From Treponema sp. (GTDB lineage Bacteria; Spirochaetota; Spirochaetia; Treponematales; Breznakiellaceae), in the NCBI GenBank assembly GCA_031275535.1, contig JAISOR010000224.1:1-14117 (forward strand): 14,117 bases of DNA, read 5' to 3'. The notes below the pieces were generated by a model. The model was not told the DNA's origin. It ran no database searches and worked only from the letters and a program-made list of their open reading frames with translations. Positions 9,031 through 14,117 of this stretch are shown in pieces (within the stretch, counting starts at the first letter, position 1; each line of letters opens with the position of its first letter). Both the position numbers and the translations under genes were made by a program.

Positions 9031-9657
9031 TTAGTTCCCTTTTACCGCGTTTTTAAGGATCTCCGCCAGGCGGGGATTAAGATACGCGGAAAGAAGACCC
9101 GCCACGGATTCCGCGGAAAAGTCATAATAGGCCGAACCGTCCTTATAGGCGATGCGGAAACCGGAGGCAAGGTTCCGGTCCGATTTCAACTCCAGCCCCT
9201 GCTTTAATTCGGCGGAGAGTTTATCGCTGAAATAGGCCTGGAGCTTCTTCAACTGTTCCCCGCTGAGGATAAGATCCAGGGCATCCGCACCCTGCCCGCC
9301 GTTTTTGGAGGCCCAGCCTTTTAAAAGATCGGGGATTACGGCCTTAAGCGTCTCGTCGCCGTAGGCGGCGCCGGTTTCCCGGACGACGATTTTATCCAAC
9401 AGGGTCTGAATCTCGGTTTTAAAGGCTAAAACCAGATTCCGGGAGGCCTGTTCCACCGCGGCGATTCCGGCCTTTTCCGACCGTTCCGCATCGGCCTTAC
9501 CCTTGGCGATAATGGCGCCGGCTTCCCGCTGGGCGGCTTCGATGATGCGCCGGGCCTCCTCTTCGGCCTGGGTTTTCAGGCGCGAAGCTTCCTCGGAGGC
9601 GGATTCGATCCCATCCTTTTTTATCTTATCAATAAGTTCTTGAAGTTGGATATCCAT
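9031..9657 (-). CDS. atpE: V-type ATP synthase subunit E (peripheral stalk)
   Basis: Outer stalk subunit that anchors the head to subunit I. The 208 residues have the usual two-part design. An N-terminal charged, alanine-rich coiled coil (about 1-75, with SRLKTQAEEEARRIIEAAQR) is followed by a globular alpha/beta domain with VIPDLLKGWA, a glycine-rich turn, and SGFRIAYKDGSAYYDFS near the end. In other V/A-ATPases E pairs with a G/H coiled-coil partner, and no such gene is recognised here. The ATG at 9657 has GAGGAG close upstream (3-5 nt spacing). Confidence 0.93.
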   Translation of the reverse strand: MDIQLQELIDKIKKDGIESASEEASRLKTQAEEEARRIIEAAQREAGAIIAKGKADAERSEKAGIAAVEQASRNLVLAFKTEIQTLLDKIVVRETGAAYGDETLKAVIPDLLKGWASKNGGQGADALDLILSGEQLKKLQAYFSDKLSAELKQGLELKSDRNLASGFRIAYKDGSAYYDFSAESVAGLLSAYLNPRLAEILKNAVKGN

Positions 9658-9683
9658 AATCTCCTCGTTTAATCACAATAATA

Positions 9684-10061
9684 TCAATTACCCGGATCAT
9701 CTTCCGGACGTTTTATAAGATAATCAAGTACCTTCCCTATCTTCCGCTTGATAATTCCATATACCGCATCGGGATCGTCAAATTCTTCCAGCCGCTTGTT
9801 TAAAAGCGCCTCCGTTACCGCCGCCATTTCCTCCGCCGTTTTACAAGACTCCGTTTGTATCGAATCAATGAATAAAAGTATCTTTTTAAGCTCCGAAATC
9901 TCCAGGGCCAAAAAAGATTCATTTTCATTATAAACGTAATTGGTTATTTCATTACGCCGAAATTTCTTCTCGTAAGAAGAGGCCAGATACTCGACATCCT
10001 CAAGGCTACTTTCCATCTCGGAGCGAAACATGGTAAGGAAGAAGTCCGCCCGGTTATGCAT
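9684..10061 (-). CDS. Conserved-looking hypothetical protein at the head of the V-ATPase operon
   Basis: Not recognised. The 125 residues appear almost wholly helical, acidic and basic mixed, soluble, with no signal peptide or membrane segment. Notable stretches are the N-terminal FFLTMFRSEMESSLEDVEYL and a C-terminal IIKRKIGKVLDYLIKRPEDD. It is the first gene after the promoter at 10124-10151. The ATG at 10061 has GGAGG 8 nt upstream, and the gene ends 26 nt before subunit E. It is clearly more AT-rich than its neighbours: 20 of 60 bases are G or C at 9901-9960, against 43 of 60 at 7261-7320 in atpA. Position suggests a V-ATPase accessory or regulatory protein, or a diverged small subunit, but nothing in the sequence proves this. 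Confidence 0.75.
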   Translation of the reverse strand: MHNRADFFLTMFRSEMESSLEDVEYLASSYEKKFRRNEITNYVYNENESFLALEISELKKILLFIDSIQTESCKTAEEMAAVTEALLNKRLEEFDDPDAVYGIIKRKIGKVLDYLIKRPEDDPGN

Positions 10062-10123
10062 TTACCGGACCTCCCCGGGGCCGGACAAAAAGCAAACCAC
10101 TACTATAATTCCACATTATAATC

Positions 10124-10151
10124 AGTATAACAGGAAAACCGAACATTGCAA
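10124..10151 (-). promoter_or_regulatory. Sigma70-type promoter of the V-ATPase operon
   Basis: On the minus strand TTGCAA (10151-10146) is followed after 16 nt by TATACT (10129-10124). The expected start is near 10117, leaving a leader of about 55 nt before the ATG at 10061. The surrounding DNA is strongly AT-rich, with a second TATAAT at 10120-10115. It lies in the 138-nt gap after galM. No convincing terminator separates galM from it, so read-through is possible. Confidence 0.6.
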
Positions 10152-10199
10152 GATACGCCATCGAATTTATCCTATAATGGCCCGGTAATAGGGGGCCTA

Positions 10200-11231
10200 T
10201 TACCAGTCAAAGGCAAAAAGGGCCTTTTCATGGTAATCCTTGCCGGGGCCGTATATACAGGAGGGGAATTCCTCCCGGTTGGGGGAATCCGGCAGATGCT
10301 GGGTTTCAAGGCAAAATCCCGCATGTTTATTGTAGATCGAGCCCCCCTTCCCCTTGAGCCCGTCAAGGAAATTCCCCGTATAAAACTGTACCCCCGGCTG
10401 GGTGGTAAAAACCCGCATGGTCCGGCCGGAATGGGGCTCCAAGACCTCCGCGCAGGGCCGGAGCTTTCCCCTTTCGCCATCCACCACAAAACAATGATCG
10501 TAGCCCCCGCCGGCGGCCTGGATATCCCGGCCTATGGGCTTGGAAGCGGTAAAATCGAAGGGGCCGGAAGTGACGGGCGCCAATTCCCCCGTGGGGAGAA
10601 GGGTTTTATCCACCGCCGCATAGGAAGAAGCGTAGAGAAGGACCTCGTGGGAAAGGATATCCCCCGTTCCTTCCCCGGCAAGGTTAAAATACACATGGTT
10701 GGTAAGGTTCACCGGGCTTGGAATATCCACCTTGGCCTTATAATCCGCTATGACCTCGTTGAATTTGGTAAGCCCGTAACTCACCACGGCCTTGAGATTC
10801 CCCGGAAAACCCTCGTCCCCGTCGGGGCTTTCCAACTCAAACCGGACAAAAACACCGTCTTTTTCCTCATAGGCGTCGGCCTTCCAGAGCAGTTTATCAA
10901 AACCCCGGCGGCCGCCGTGGAGACAATGGTCCCCGTCGTTTTTATAGAGCCGGTACTCCGAACCGTTAAGCTTGAACCGCCCGCCGCCGATGCGGTTCCC
11001 CACCCGTCCGATGGTGGCCCCCAGATAGGGCTTATTGTACATATACCCGTCCAGGGTCGAGTATCCCAAAAAAACATCATCCGTTTTTCCCTTGCCGGAG
11101 GGCGCCAAAAGGGAGGTAAAGGTTGCCCCCAGGGTAGATATGGACAGGGACAGATCCCCCGCTTTGAGGGTATAGAGGAACACCTTCTTTCCGTTCGAAA
11201 GGACCCCAAAGGTCTTTTTACTGATTTTCAT
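10200..11231 (-). CDS. galM: Aldose 1-epimerase (galactose mutarotase)
   Basis: Interconverts alpha and beta anomers of galactose and glucose to feed the Leloir pathway; cytosolic. The 343 residues are the normal length. Active-site landmarks of the GalM family are all visible: R79 in GRVGNRI, H105 in DHCLHGG, the catalytic acid H179 in LTNHVYFNLAG, D245 in YDHCFVVDG, and the catalytic base E309 in FCLETQHLPDSPN. The ATG at 11231 has GGGAGG 4 nt upstream and overlaps the end of the upstream nuclease remnant by 14 nt. No other galactose genes are in the window. It is on the same strand as the V-ATPase operon but with a separate promoter region between them. Confidence 0.96.
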   Translation of the reverse strand: MKISKKTFGVLSNGKKVFLYTLKAGDLSLSISTLGATFTSLLAPSGKGKTDDVFLGYSTLDGYMYNKPYLGATIGRVGNRIGGGRFKLNGSEYRLYKNDGDHCLHGGRRGFDKLLWKADAYEEKDGVFVRFELESPDGDEGFPGNLKAVVSYGLTKFNEVIADYKAKVDIPSPVNLTNHVYFNLAGEGTGDILSHEVLLYASSYAAVDKTLLPTGELAPVTSGPFDFTASKPIGRDIQAAGGGYDHCFVVDGERGKLRPCAEVLEPHSGRTMRVFTTQPGVQFYTGNFLDGLKGKGGSIYNKHAGFCLETQHLPDSPNREEFPSCIYGPGKDYHEKALFAFDW

Positions 11232-11715
11232 GACGCCTCCCGCCGCTTGGTATGATGCCTCCAGTGTAATCAGGAATGGGCGGGGAGTCTATAGGAGGGT
11301 GGGGAGTGGAGGGTGGAGGGTGGAGGGTGGGGAGAGGGTGTCGCGTGAATATAACCAGATGCCGTTCCAAGAGTTCCCGGACCGATAGTTCCGTAAGCTT
11401 TATCACCGGTGTCCGGTACTCATAACAGGAGCCGTCCGGGAAGCAGACGCGGAGCAGTTCGCAGTCCCGGGTACCGGCGGCGGGTTCCAGGTACATAACC
11501 AGGCTTTTAGGGAAACTAACAGTCGTGACACCGTCCTTTTCGCCGGGATGTCCCAGGGCTTCGGCGTCGTCGTAGCGGAACATCCTGAGGGCCATGCCGG
11601 TTTTCCGCCTAAGCTGGACCTCGAGGTGGTAATAGGAGGAATCGCCGACGAGGAAAACTTCGTCATAAAAGGAGTTTGAGGTGGGGTTTTGCTTTGATTC
11701 AGAGGACGAATTTTT
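11218..11715 (-). pseudogene. Remnant of an Rpn-family PD-(D/E)XK nuclease/transposase
   Basis: The frame open from 11715 to the TAA at 11218 contains the core of an Rpn-type (recombination-promoting nuclease) protein: YDEVFLVGDSSYYHLEVQLR, then MALRMFRYDDAEAL, and then FPDGSCYEYRTPVIKLTELS. The HLEVQ fits the (D/E)XK-type ExQ catalytic strand. The N-terminal part of the domain is missing. The frame is closed upstream by a TGA at 11716-11718, and the first possible start is the ATG at 11595, inside the core after the catalytic strand. After LLERHLVIF the sequence turns into a Pro/His/Thr low-complexity tail encoded by the heptamer repeat. Both ends therefore look lost. A short expressed 125-residue protein from 11595 is possible but unlikely to be an active nuclease. 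Confidence 0.65.
11294..11335 (+). repeat. G-rich heptamer tandem repeat (GGAGGGT)
   Basis: Six units in one 7-nt register. Exact GGAGGGT copies are at 11294-11300, 11308-11314, 11315-11321 and 11322-11328, with variants GGGGAGT at 11301-11307 and GGGGAGA at 11329-11335. The plus strand holds at least four closely spaced GGG runs and could form a G-quadruplex. The minus strand, which is the galM sense strand, is C-rich. It sits at the broken 3' end of the nuclease remnant, about 60 nt upstream of galM. Confidence 0.85.
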
Positions 11716-11747
11716 TCACCCATGAAATTGCCGCAGCGCCTTACTTA

Positions 11748-11777
11748 TTGCCTCCCTCCCTGGGGCTGCGGTATAGT
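11748..11777 (+). promoter_or_regulatory. Promoter of the J-domain gene, predicted leaderless start
   Basis: TTGCCT (11748-11753) is followed after 18 nt by TATAGT (11772-11777). Counting the -10 hexamer as -12 to -7 puts +1 exactly at 11784, the A of the ATG. No Shine-Dalgarno sequence is present between the -10 and the start. Confidence 0.5.
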
Positions 11778-11783
11778 AACTGT

Positions 11784-12323
11784 ATGGGAATTTTTGATCG
11801 TCTGGGGGATGTGATACGGAGTTACCTCAACGACGAGGACAGCCGCCTTTTTGGGTCTCCTTCCCGGAGGGAAGGACAGTACGGCGATCCCGATCTGGAA
11901 GCGGCCTTCGAGGAACTCAACGACTTTTTGGGACAGGGATCGAAGGAAGGGGCCGGAAAATTCTCCCGGACCGGGGGTTTTAGGGAAGGCCGCCGGGGCG
12001 GGGCCTCCGGCTGGGAGGAGGACTTTGCGGGAAACCGCCGGGCCGGGAACGGTTCCTGGGAGGACCCGGGAAACACCCGCCAGGAGCAGGACCGGAACCG
12101 GGAGCGGATCCCGGAGTCGCTGCGGCGCGACTTTGAGGAGCTGGGCCTTCCCTTTGGGGCCTCCTCCGGGGACTGCAAAGCCGCATACAAGCGGCTCCTC
12201 AAGCTGCACCACCCGGACCGCCATGCGGGCCATGCGGGGAACATGAAAAAGGCCACGGAAAAATCCGCCCGGATAAACGCCGCCTACGACCGGATTGAAA
12301 AATGGCGCCAAACCGGGGAATAA
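11784..12323 (+). CDS. Small protein with a C-terminal J domain (class C DnaJ-type cochaperone)
   Basis: Likely recruits and stimulates an Hsp70 (DnaK) for a specific client; cytosolic. The protein has 179 residues from the ATG at 11784. The J domain is C-terminal (about 113-176): FEELGLPFGASSGDCKAAY, KRLLKLHHPDRHAG with the essential HPD at 143-145, and then KSARINAAYDRIEKW. There is no Gly/Phe or zinc-finger region. The N-terminus (MGIFDRLGDVIRSYLNDEDS) plus an acidic patch is followed by a long Gly/Arg/Glu-rich, probably disordered linker at about 50-108. The frame is open upstream to 11676, but the start at 11784 fits the promoter and the conserved-looking MGIFDRLGDVI beginning. The client is unknown. 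Confidence 0.88.
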   Translation: MGIFDRLGDVIRSYLNDEDSRLFGSPSRREGQYGDPDLEAAFEELNDFLGQGSKEGAGKFSRTGGFREGRRGGASGWEEDFAGNRRAGNGSWEDPGNTRQEQDRNRERIPESLRRDFEELGLPFGASSGDCKAAYKRLLKLHHPDRHAGHAGNMKKATEKSARINAAYDRIEKWRQTGE

Positions 12324-12354
12324 AGTAGAAAGGGTGGAGAGATGTTGGTTCCTC

Positions 12355-12372
12355 TTCCCCTATGTAGGGGAA
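12355..12372 (+). other. Perfect inverted repeat after the J-domain gene
   Basis: TTCCCCTA and TAGGGGAA form eight complementary bases around TG, 32 nt after the stop at 12323. In RNA this gives a stable short stem. It is the right place for a transcription terminator, but no U run follows, so a classical rho-independent terminator is not supported. It is the first of a series of short hairpins running to 12514. Confidence 0.45.
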
Positions 12373-12393
12373 TGGCCGGGCAAATTTGGCCGT

Positions 12394-12514
12394 GTATCCG
12401 TGATACCCCGGAGAAAGGCACCGGTACGGTGAATTCCCTGCAATGTATCCCGGATAAGCGGTAAACGCTTTTGCCCGGCCTTTCCGGGGGACCCTTGCGG
12501 GATTCCGCCGGCGG
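12394..12514. repeat. Cluster of short perfect hairpins in the intergenic spacer
   Basis: The 257-nt gap between the J-domain gene and the lipoprotein gene shows no supportable ORF. It contains closely packed inverted repeats: GTATC-CGT-GATAC (12394-12406), CACCG-GTA-CGGTG (12419-12431), AAGCG-GTAAA-CGCTT (12456-12470), CCCGG-CCTTT-CCGGG (12474-12488), and the palindrome CCGCCGGCGG (12505-12514). The last lies inside the spacer of the following promoter and could be an operator. Each is short, so chance is possible for any single one. Confidence 0.45.
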
Positions 12515-12523
12515 GGGTATACT
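12495..12523 (+). promoter_or_regulatory. Sigma70-type promoter of the Ig-like lipoprotein gene
   Basis: TTGCGG (12495-12500) and TATACT (12518-12523) are separated by exactly 17 nt. The predicted start near 12530 gives a leader of about 50 nt to the ATG at 12581. A 10-bp palindrome occupies 12505-12514 between the two elements and may bind a regulator. Confidence 0.65.
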
Positions 12524-12568
12524 GAGTTATTCCGTCATTTCCGGGGCGGTGTAGTCCTCTCAAAGAAA

Positions 12569-12574
12569 AAGGAG
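12569..12574 (+). promoter_or_regulatory. Ribosome binding site fixing the lipoprotein start
   Basis: AAGGAG stands 6 nt before the ATG at 12581. It is among the best ribosome binding sites in the window. It shows that this ATG is the true start even though its frame closes after 40 codons. Confidence 0.8.
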
Positions 12575-12602
12575 AAAGCAATGCGTATTTCTATACGGAA
12601 TT

Positions 12603-12708
12603 GCCGGGGACGGTCCCCCGGCCAGGCGGCGCCCCTTAGGGCGAAGCCCCTTGTGGGGAGGGCCTGTATAAACCCCTTTACCCCCCCCCGATCGGTTTAC
12701 TAGGAATT
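12603..12708 (+). mobile_element. 106-bp hairpin-rich insertion flanked by a GGAATT direct repeat
   Basis: GGAATT at 12597-12602 recurs at 12703-12708; extended, the copies read GGAATTgCCGG and GGAATTaCCGG. The segment from the end of the first copy to the end of the second is 106 bp, and its precise removal restores the lipoprotein frame. It contains GCCGGGGA-CGG-TCCCCCGGC (12603-12622, one bulged base), CGCCC-CTTA-GGGCG (12630-12643) and CCCC-TTGT-GGGG (12647-12658), then TATAAA and a C9 tract. It encodes no transposase, so it would be a non-autonomous MITE- or REP-like unit. The mobile nature is inferred from the direct repeats and the frame restoration. Confidence 0.6.
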
Positions 12709-12809
12709 ACCGGCCGCTAGGCCGCGCGGCCCTGGCCGCCCTCCTCTGCCTATCCCTGCTTTTTGCGGCCTGCGATAACGGAACCACCAATCCCCCAACC
12801 CCGACCGTA

Positions 12810-13850
12810 ACCAGCGTCACCGTCAGCCCCGCCAGCGTTAGGGTAGCCAAAGGCGCTGCCCGGCAGTTCTCCGCCGAAGTTACCGGGGAAAACGACCCCG
12901 CCCAGACCGTCACCTGGGCCGTGGAAGGCGCGGCCCACTCCGGGACTACCATTGACGCCGCGGGCAAGCTCACCGTGGCCGCGGGGGAAAGCGCCGCGGC
13001 CCTTACCGTCAAAGCCGCCTCCACCGTAGACCCCGGCAAGAGCGGGACCGCCGCCGTACAGGTAACCGGCCCGGTTACGGTCACCGGCGTCACCGTAAGC
13101 CCCGCCAGCGTCAGCGTGTCCAAAGGCGGCACCCAGGAATTCACCGCCGAAGTTACCGGGGAGAACGACCCCGCCCAGACCGTCACCTGGACGGTGGAGG
13201 ACGCGGCCCACTCCGGGACTACGATTGACACCGCGGGCAAGCTCACCGTGGCCGCGGAGGAAAGCGTCAAGGCCCTTACCGTAAGGGCCACGTCCACCCT
13301 GGACACCACCAAGAGAGGGACCGCCACCATAGAGGTGATCGAATCGGTAGAGAAAATCGAAATAACCAGGGCCCCCGACAAAACCACCTACACCCTGGGC
13401 GAGGACCTGGACCTTACCGGCATAGCGGTTACCGCCGCCTTTACCGGCGGCTCCACCACAGCCGTGGCCGCCGCGGACCTGGCGGCCAGCGGGTACGACA
13501 AAACCCTGGTGGGGCTCCAGACCGTAACCGTAACCTACGGCGGCAAGACCGCCGCCTTTACGGTAACCATCCTCACCCCAACGGTCACGGGCGTTACCGT
13601 TACCCCGGCATCCACTACCGTCTACCAGGGCGGGACCCAGCGGTTCAGCGCCGCAGTTACCGGGGAGCACAACCCGCCCCAGACCGTCACCTGGACCATT
13701 GTTGAAACAGGCACGGCGGCCCAGACCGCCATCAGCGGTTCCGGCCTCCTCACCGTAGCCGAGGGGGAAACCCTGACCAGCCTTACCGTAAAGGCCACGT
13801 CCACGGTGGATACAAGCAAGAGCGGGACCGCTGTAGTACGCATAGCGGTT
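12810..13850 (+). repeat. DNA repeats encoding Big_2-type Ig-like domains
   Basis: Unit 1 starts at 12810 and unit 2 at 13083, a period of 273 bp (91 codons). They are near-identical over long runs, for example around GACCCCGCCCAGACCGTCAC (both about 75-90 nt into the unit) and GCGGCCCACTCCGGGACTAC. Unit 3 (13587 to about 13850) is more diverged but keeps the same order of motifs: a VTVxPAS start, AAVTGEHNPPQTVTWTI, LLTVAEGET and VKATSTVDTSKSGTA. Confidence 0.85.
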
Positions 13851-14117
13851 GCCTTTATCGGCCCCCAGGGCTACGACACCCTGGAGGACGCCGTAAGCGC
13901 TGCCCTGGGAACCACGGCAACCATCACGGTGGTGAGCAACATCAGCGTCGATTCCCCCATAACCGTGAACACCGCCAATACCCATATCACCCTGAAAGGC
14001 GACCCCTCGGCACGAACTATCACCGGCCCCAACAGCGGCCGCCTCTTTACCCTGGACGGCAGCGGCGTCAGCCTTACCCTGGACAACAAGATCACCCTGC
14101 ATACGGGAGGGGTGGAG

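Larger units (their letters stand above)
12581..14117 (+). pseudogene. Large Ig-like-repeat lipoprotein gene with an interrupted signal peptide (3' end beyond window)
   Basis: From the ATG at 12581 the frame ends at TAG 12700-12702. The long downstream frame, open from 12672 to the window edge, has no ATG, GTG or TTG before its lipobox (LLFAAC, Cys codon 12771-12773). Removing 12603-12708 joins MRISIRN to YRPLGRAALAALL and gives a normal 29-residue lipoprotein signal with Cys29. The mature part has three Big_2-type domains (from 12810, 13083 and 13587). A Big_3-like domain lies between the second and third (about 13350-13575; TYTLGEDLDLTGIAVTAAFT). From about 13865 the sequence (GYDTLEDAVSAAL, then ITLKGDPSARTITG) looks like a right-handed beta-helix. 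This is the design of a surface-exposed adhesin-like protein. It may be disrupted, or expressed through frameshifting at the C9 tract 12681-12689. Confidence 0.75.

Noticed and set aside
10168..10198. Possible galM terminator (GGCCC/GGGCC or CCTAT/ATAGG stems after the galM stop)
   Set aside because: The stems are only 5 bp with long loops and are not followed by a U run.
11403..11723. A 106-codon minus-strand frame overlapping the nuclease remnant
   Set aside because: It is a different frame from the Rpn motifs, Ser/Pro-rich, with no motif of its own.
11676..11783. Upstream extension of the J-domain protein to an ATG at 11676
   Set aside because: The added 36 residues do not resemble the family. 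They overlap the nuclease remnant and the promoter, and MGIFDRLGDVI is the natural beginning.
12360..12581. A 73-codon minus-strand frame in the spacer before the lipoprotein gene
   Set aside because: It overlaps the promoter, ribosome binding site and hairpin cluster, has no motif, and has a Gly/Pro/Arg composition typical of chance frames.
12750..14102. A 450-codon open frame on the minus strand, Gly-rich
   Set aside because: It is antisense to the Ig-like lipoprotein. The opposite frame has a lipobox and recognisable domains; this one is a compositional shadow.
1..14117. tRNA, rRNA, CRISPR array or phage genes
   Set aside because: No cloverleaf, rRNA-like stretch, spaced direct-repeat array or phage-type protein was seen anywhere in the window.

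Overview
The window looks like a GC-rich spirochete chromosome, most likely a treponeme-type organism (Treponemataceae/Breznakiellaceae, for example a termite-gut relative). This rests on a V-type ATPase operon in the spirochete order E - DUF2764 - A - B - D - I - K, the treponeme-like lipoprotein signals, and a large Ig-like repeat lipoprotein. The genus is inference; no marker gene here settles it.

Positions 1-10061 (minus strand) are one tightly packed transcription unit. It reads, from right to left: a small unknown gene; V-ATPase subunits E, DUF2764 (probable C-like subunit), A, B, D, I and K; then ispG (MEP isoprenoid pathway); and a secreted TPR protein cut by the window edge. Genes overlap by 4-8 nt or lie within 35 nt of each other. 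A good sigma70-type promoter sits just upstream at 10124-10151. The A, B, D, E, I and K subunits carry their family hallmarks. No F or G subunit and no classical C subunit is encoded in the cluster. Subunit K keeps the side chains that bind Na+ in the Enterococcus hirae enzyme, so Na+ coupling is predicted.

Positions 10200-11715 (minus strand) hold galactose mutarotase (galM), preceded by a decayed Rpn-family (PD-(D/E)XK) nuclease remnant. The 3' end of the remnant runs into a G-rich heptamer tandem repeat.

Positions 11748-14117 (plus strand) hold two genes. The first is a small protein with a C-terminal J domain, whose best promoter places the transcription start on the A of its ATG, so the mRNA may be leaderless. 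The second is a large lipoprotein with bacterial Ig-like repeats, running off the window. Its promoter, ribosome binding site and ATG are good, but its signal peptide is split by a 106-bp hairpin-rich segment flanked by a GGAATT direct repeat. Removing exactly that segment restores a textbook lipoprotein signal peptide in frame. The segment also ends near a C9 tract where loss of one C would also restore frame. The spacer before this gene (12355-12514) holds an unusual run of short perfect hairpins.

The most notable observations are the interrupted lipoprotein gene with its small hairpin element, the hairpin-dense leader region, the reduced V-ATPase gene set with an unknown AT-rich head gene, and the predicted leaderless J-protein mRNA.
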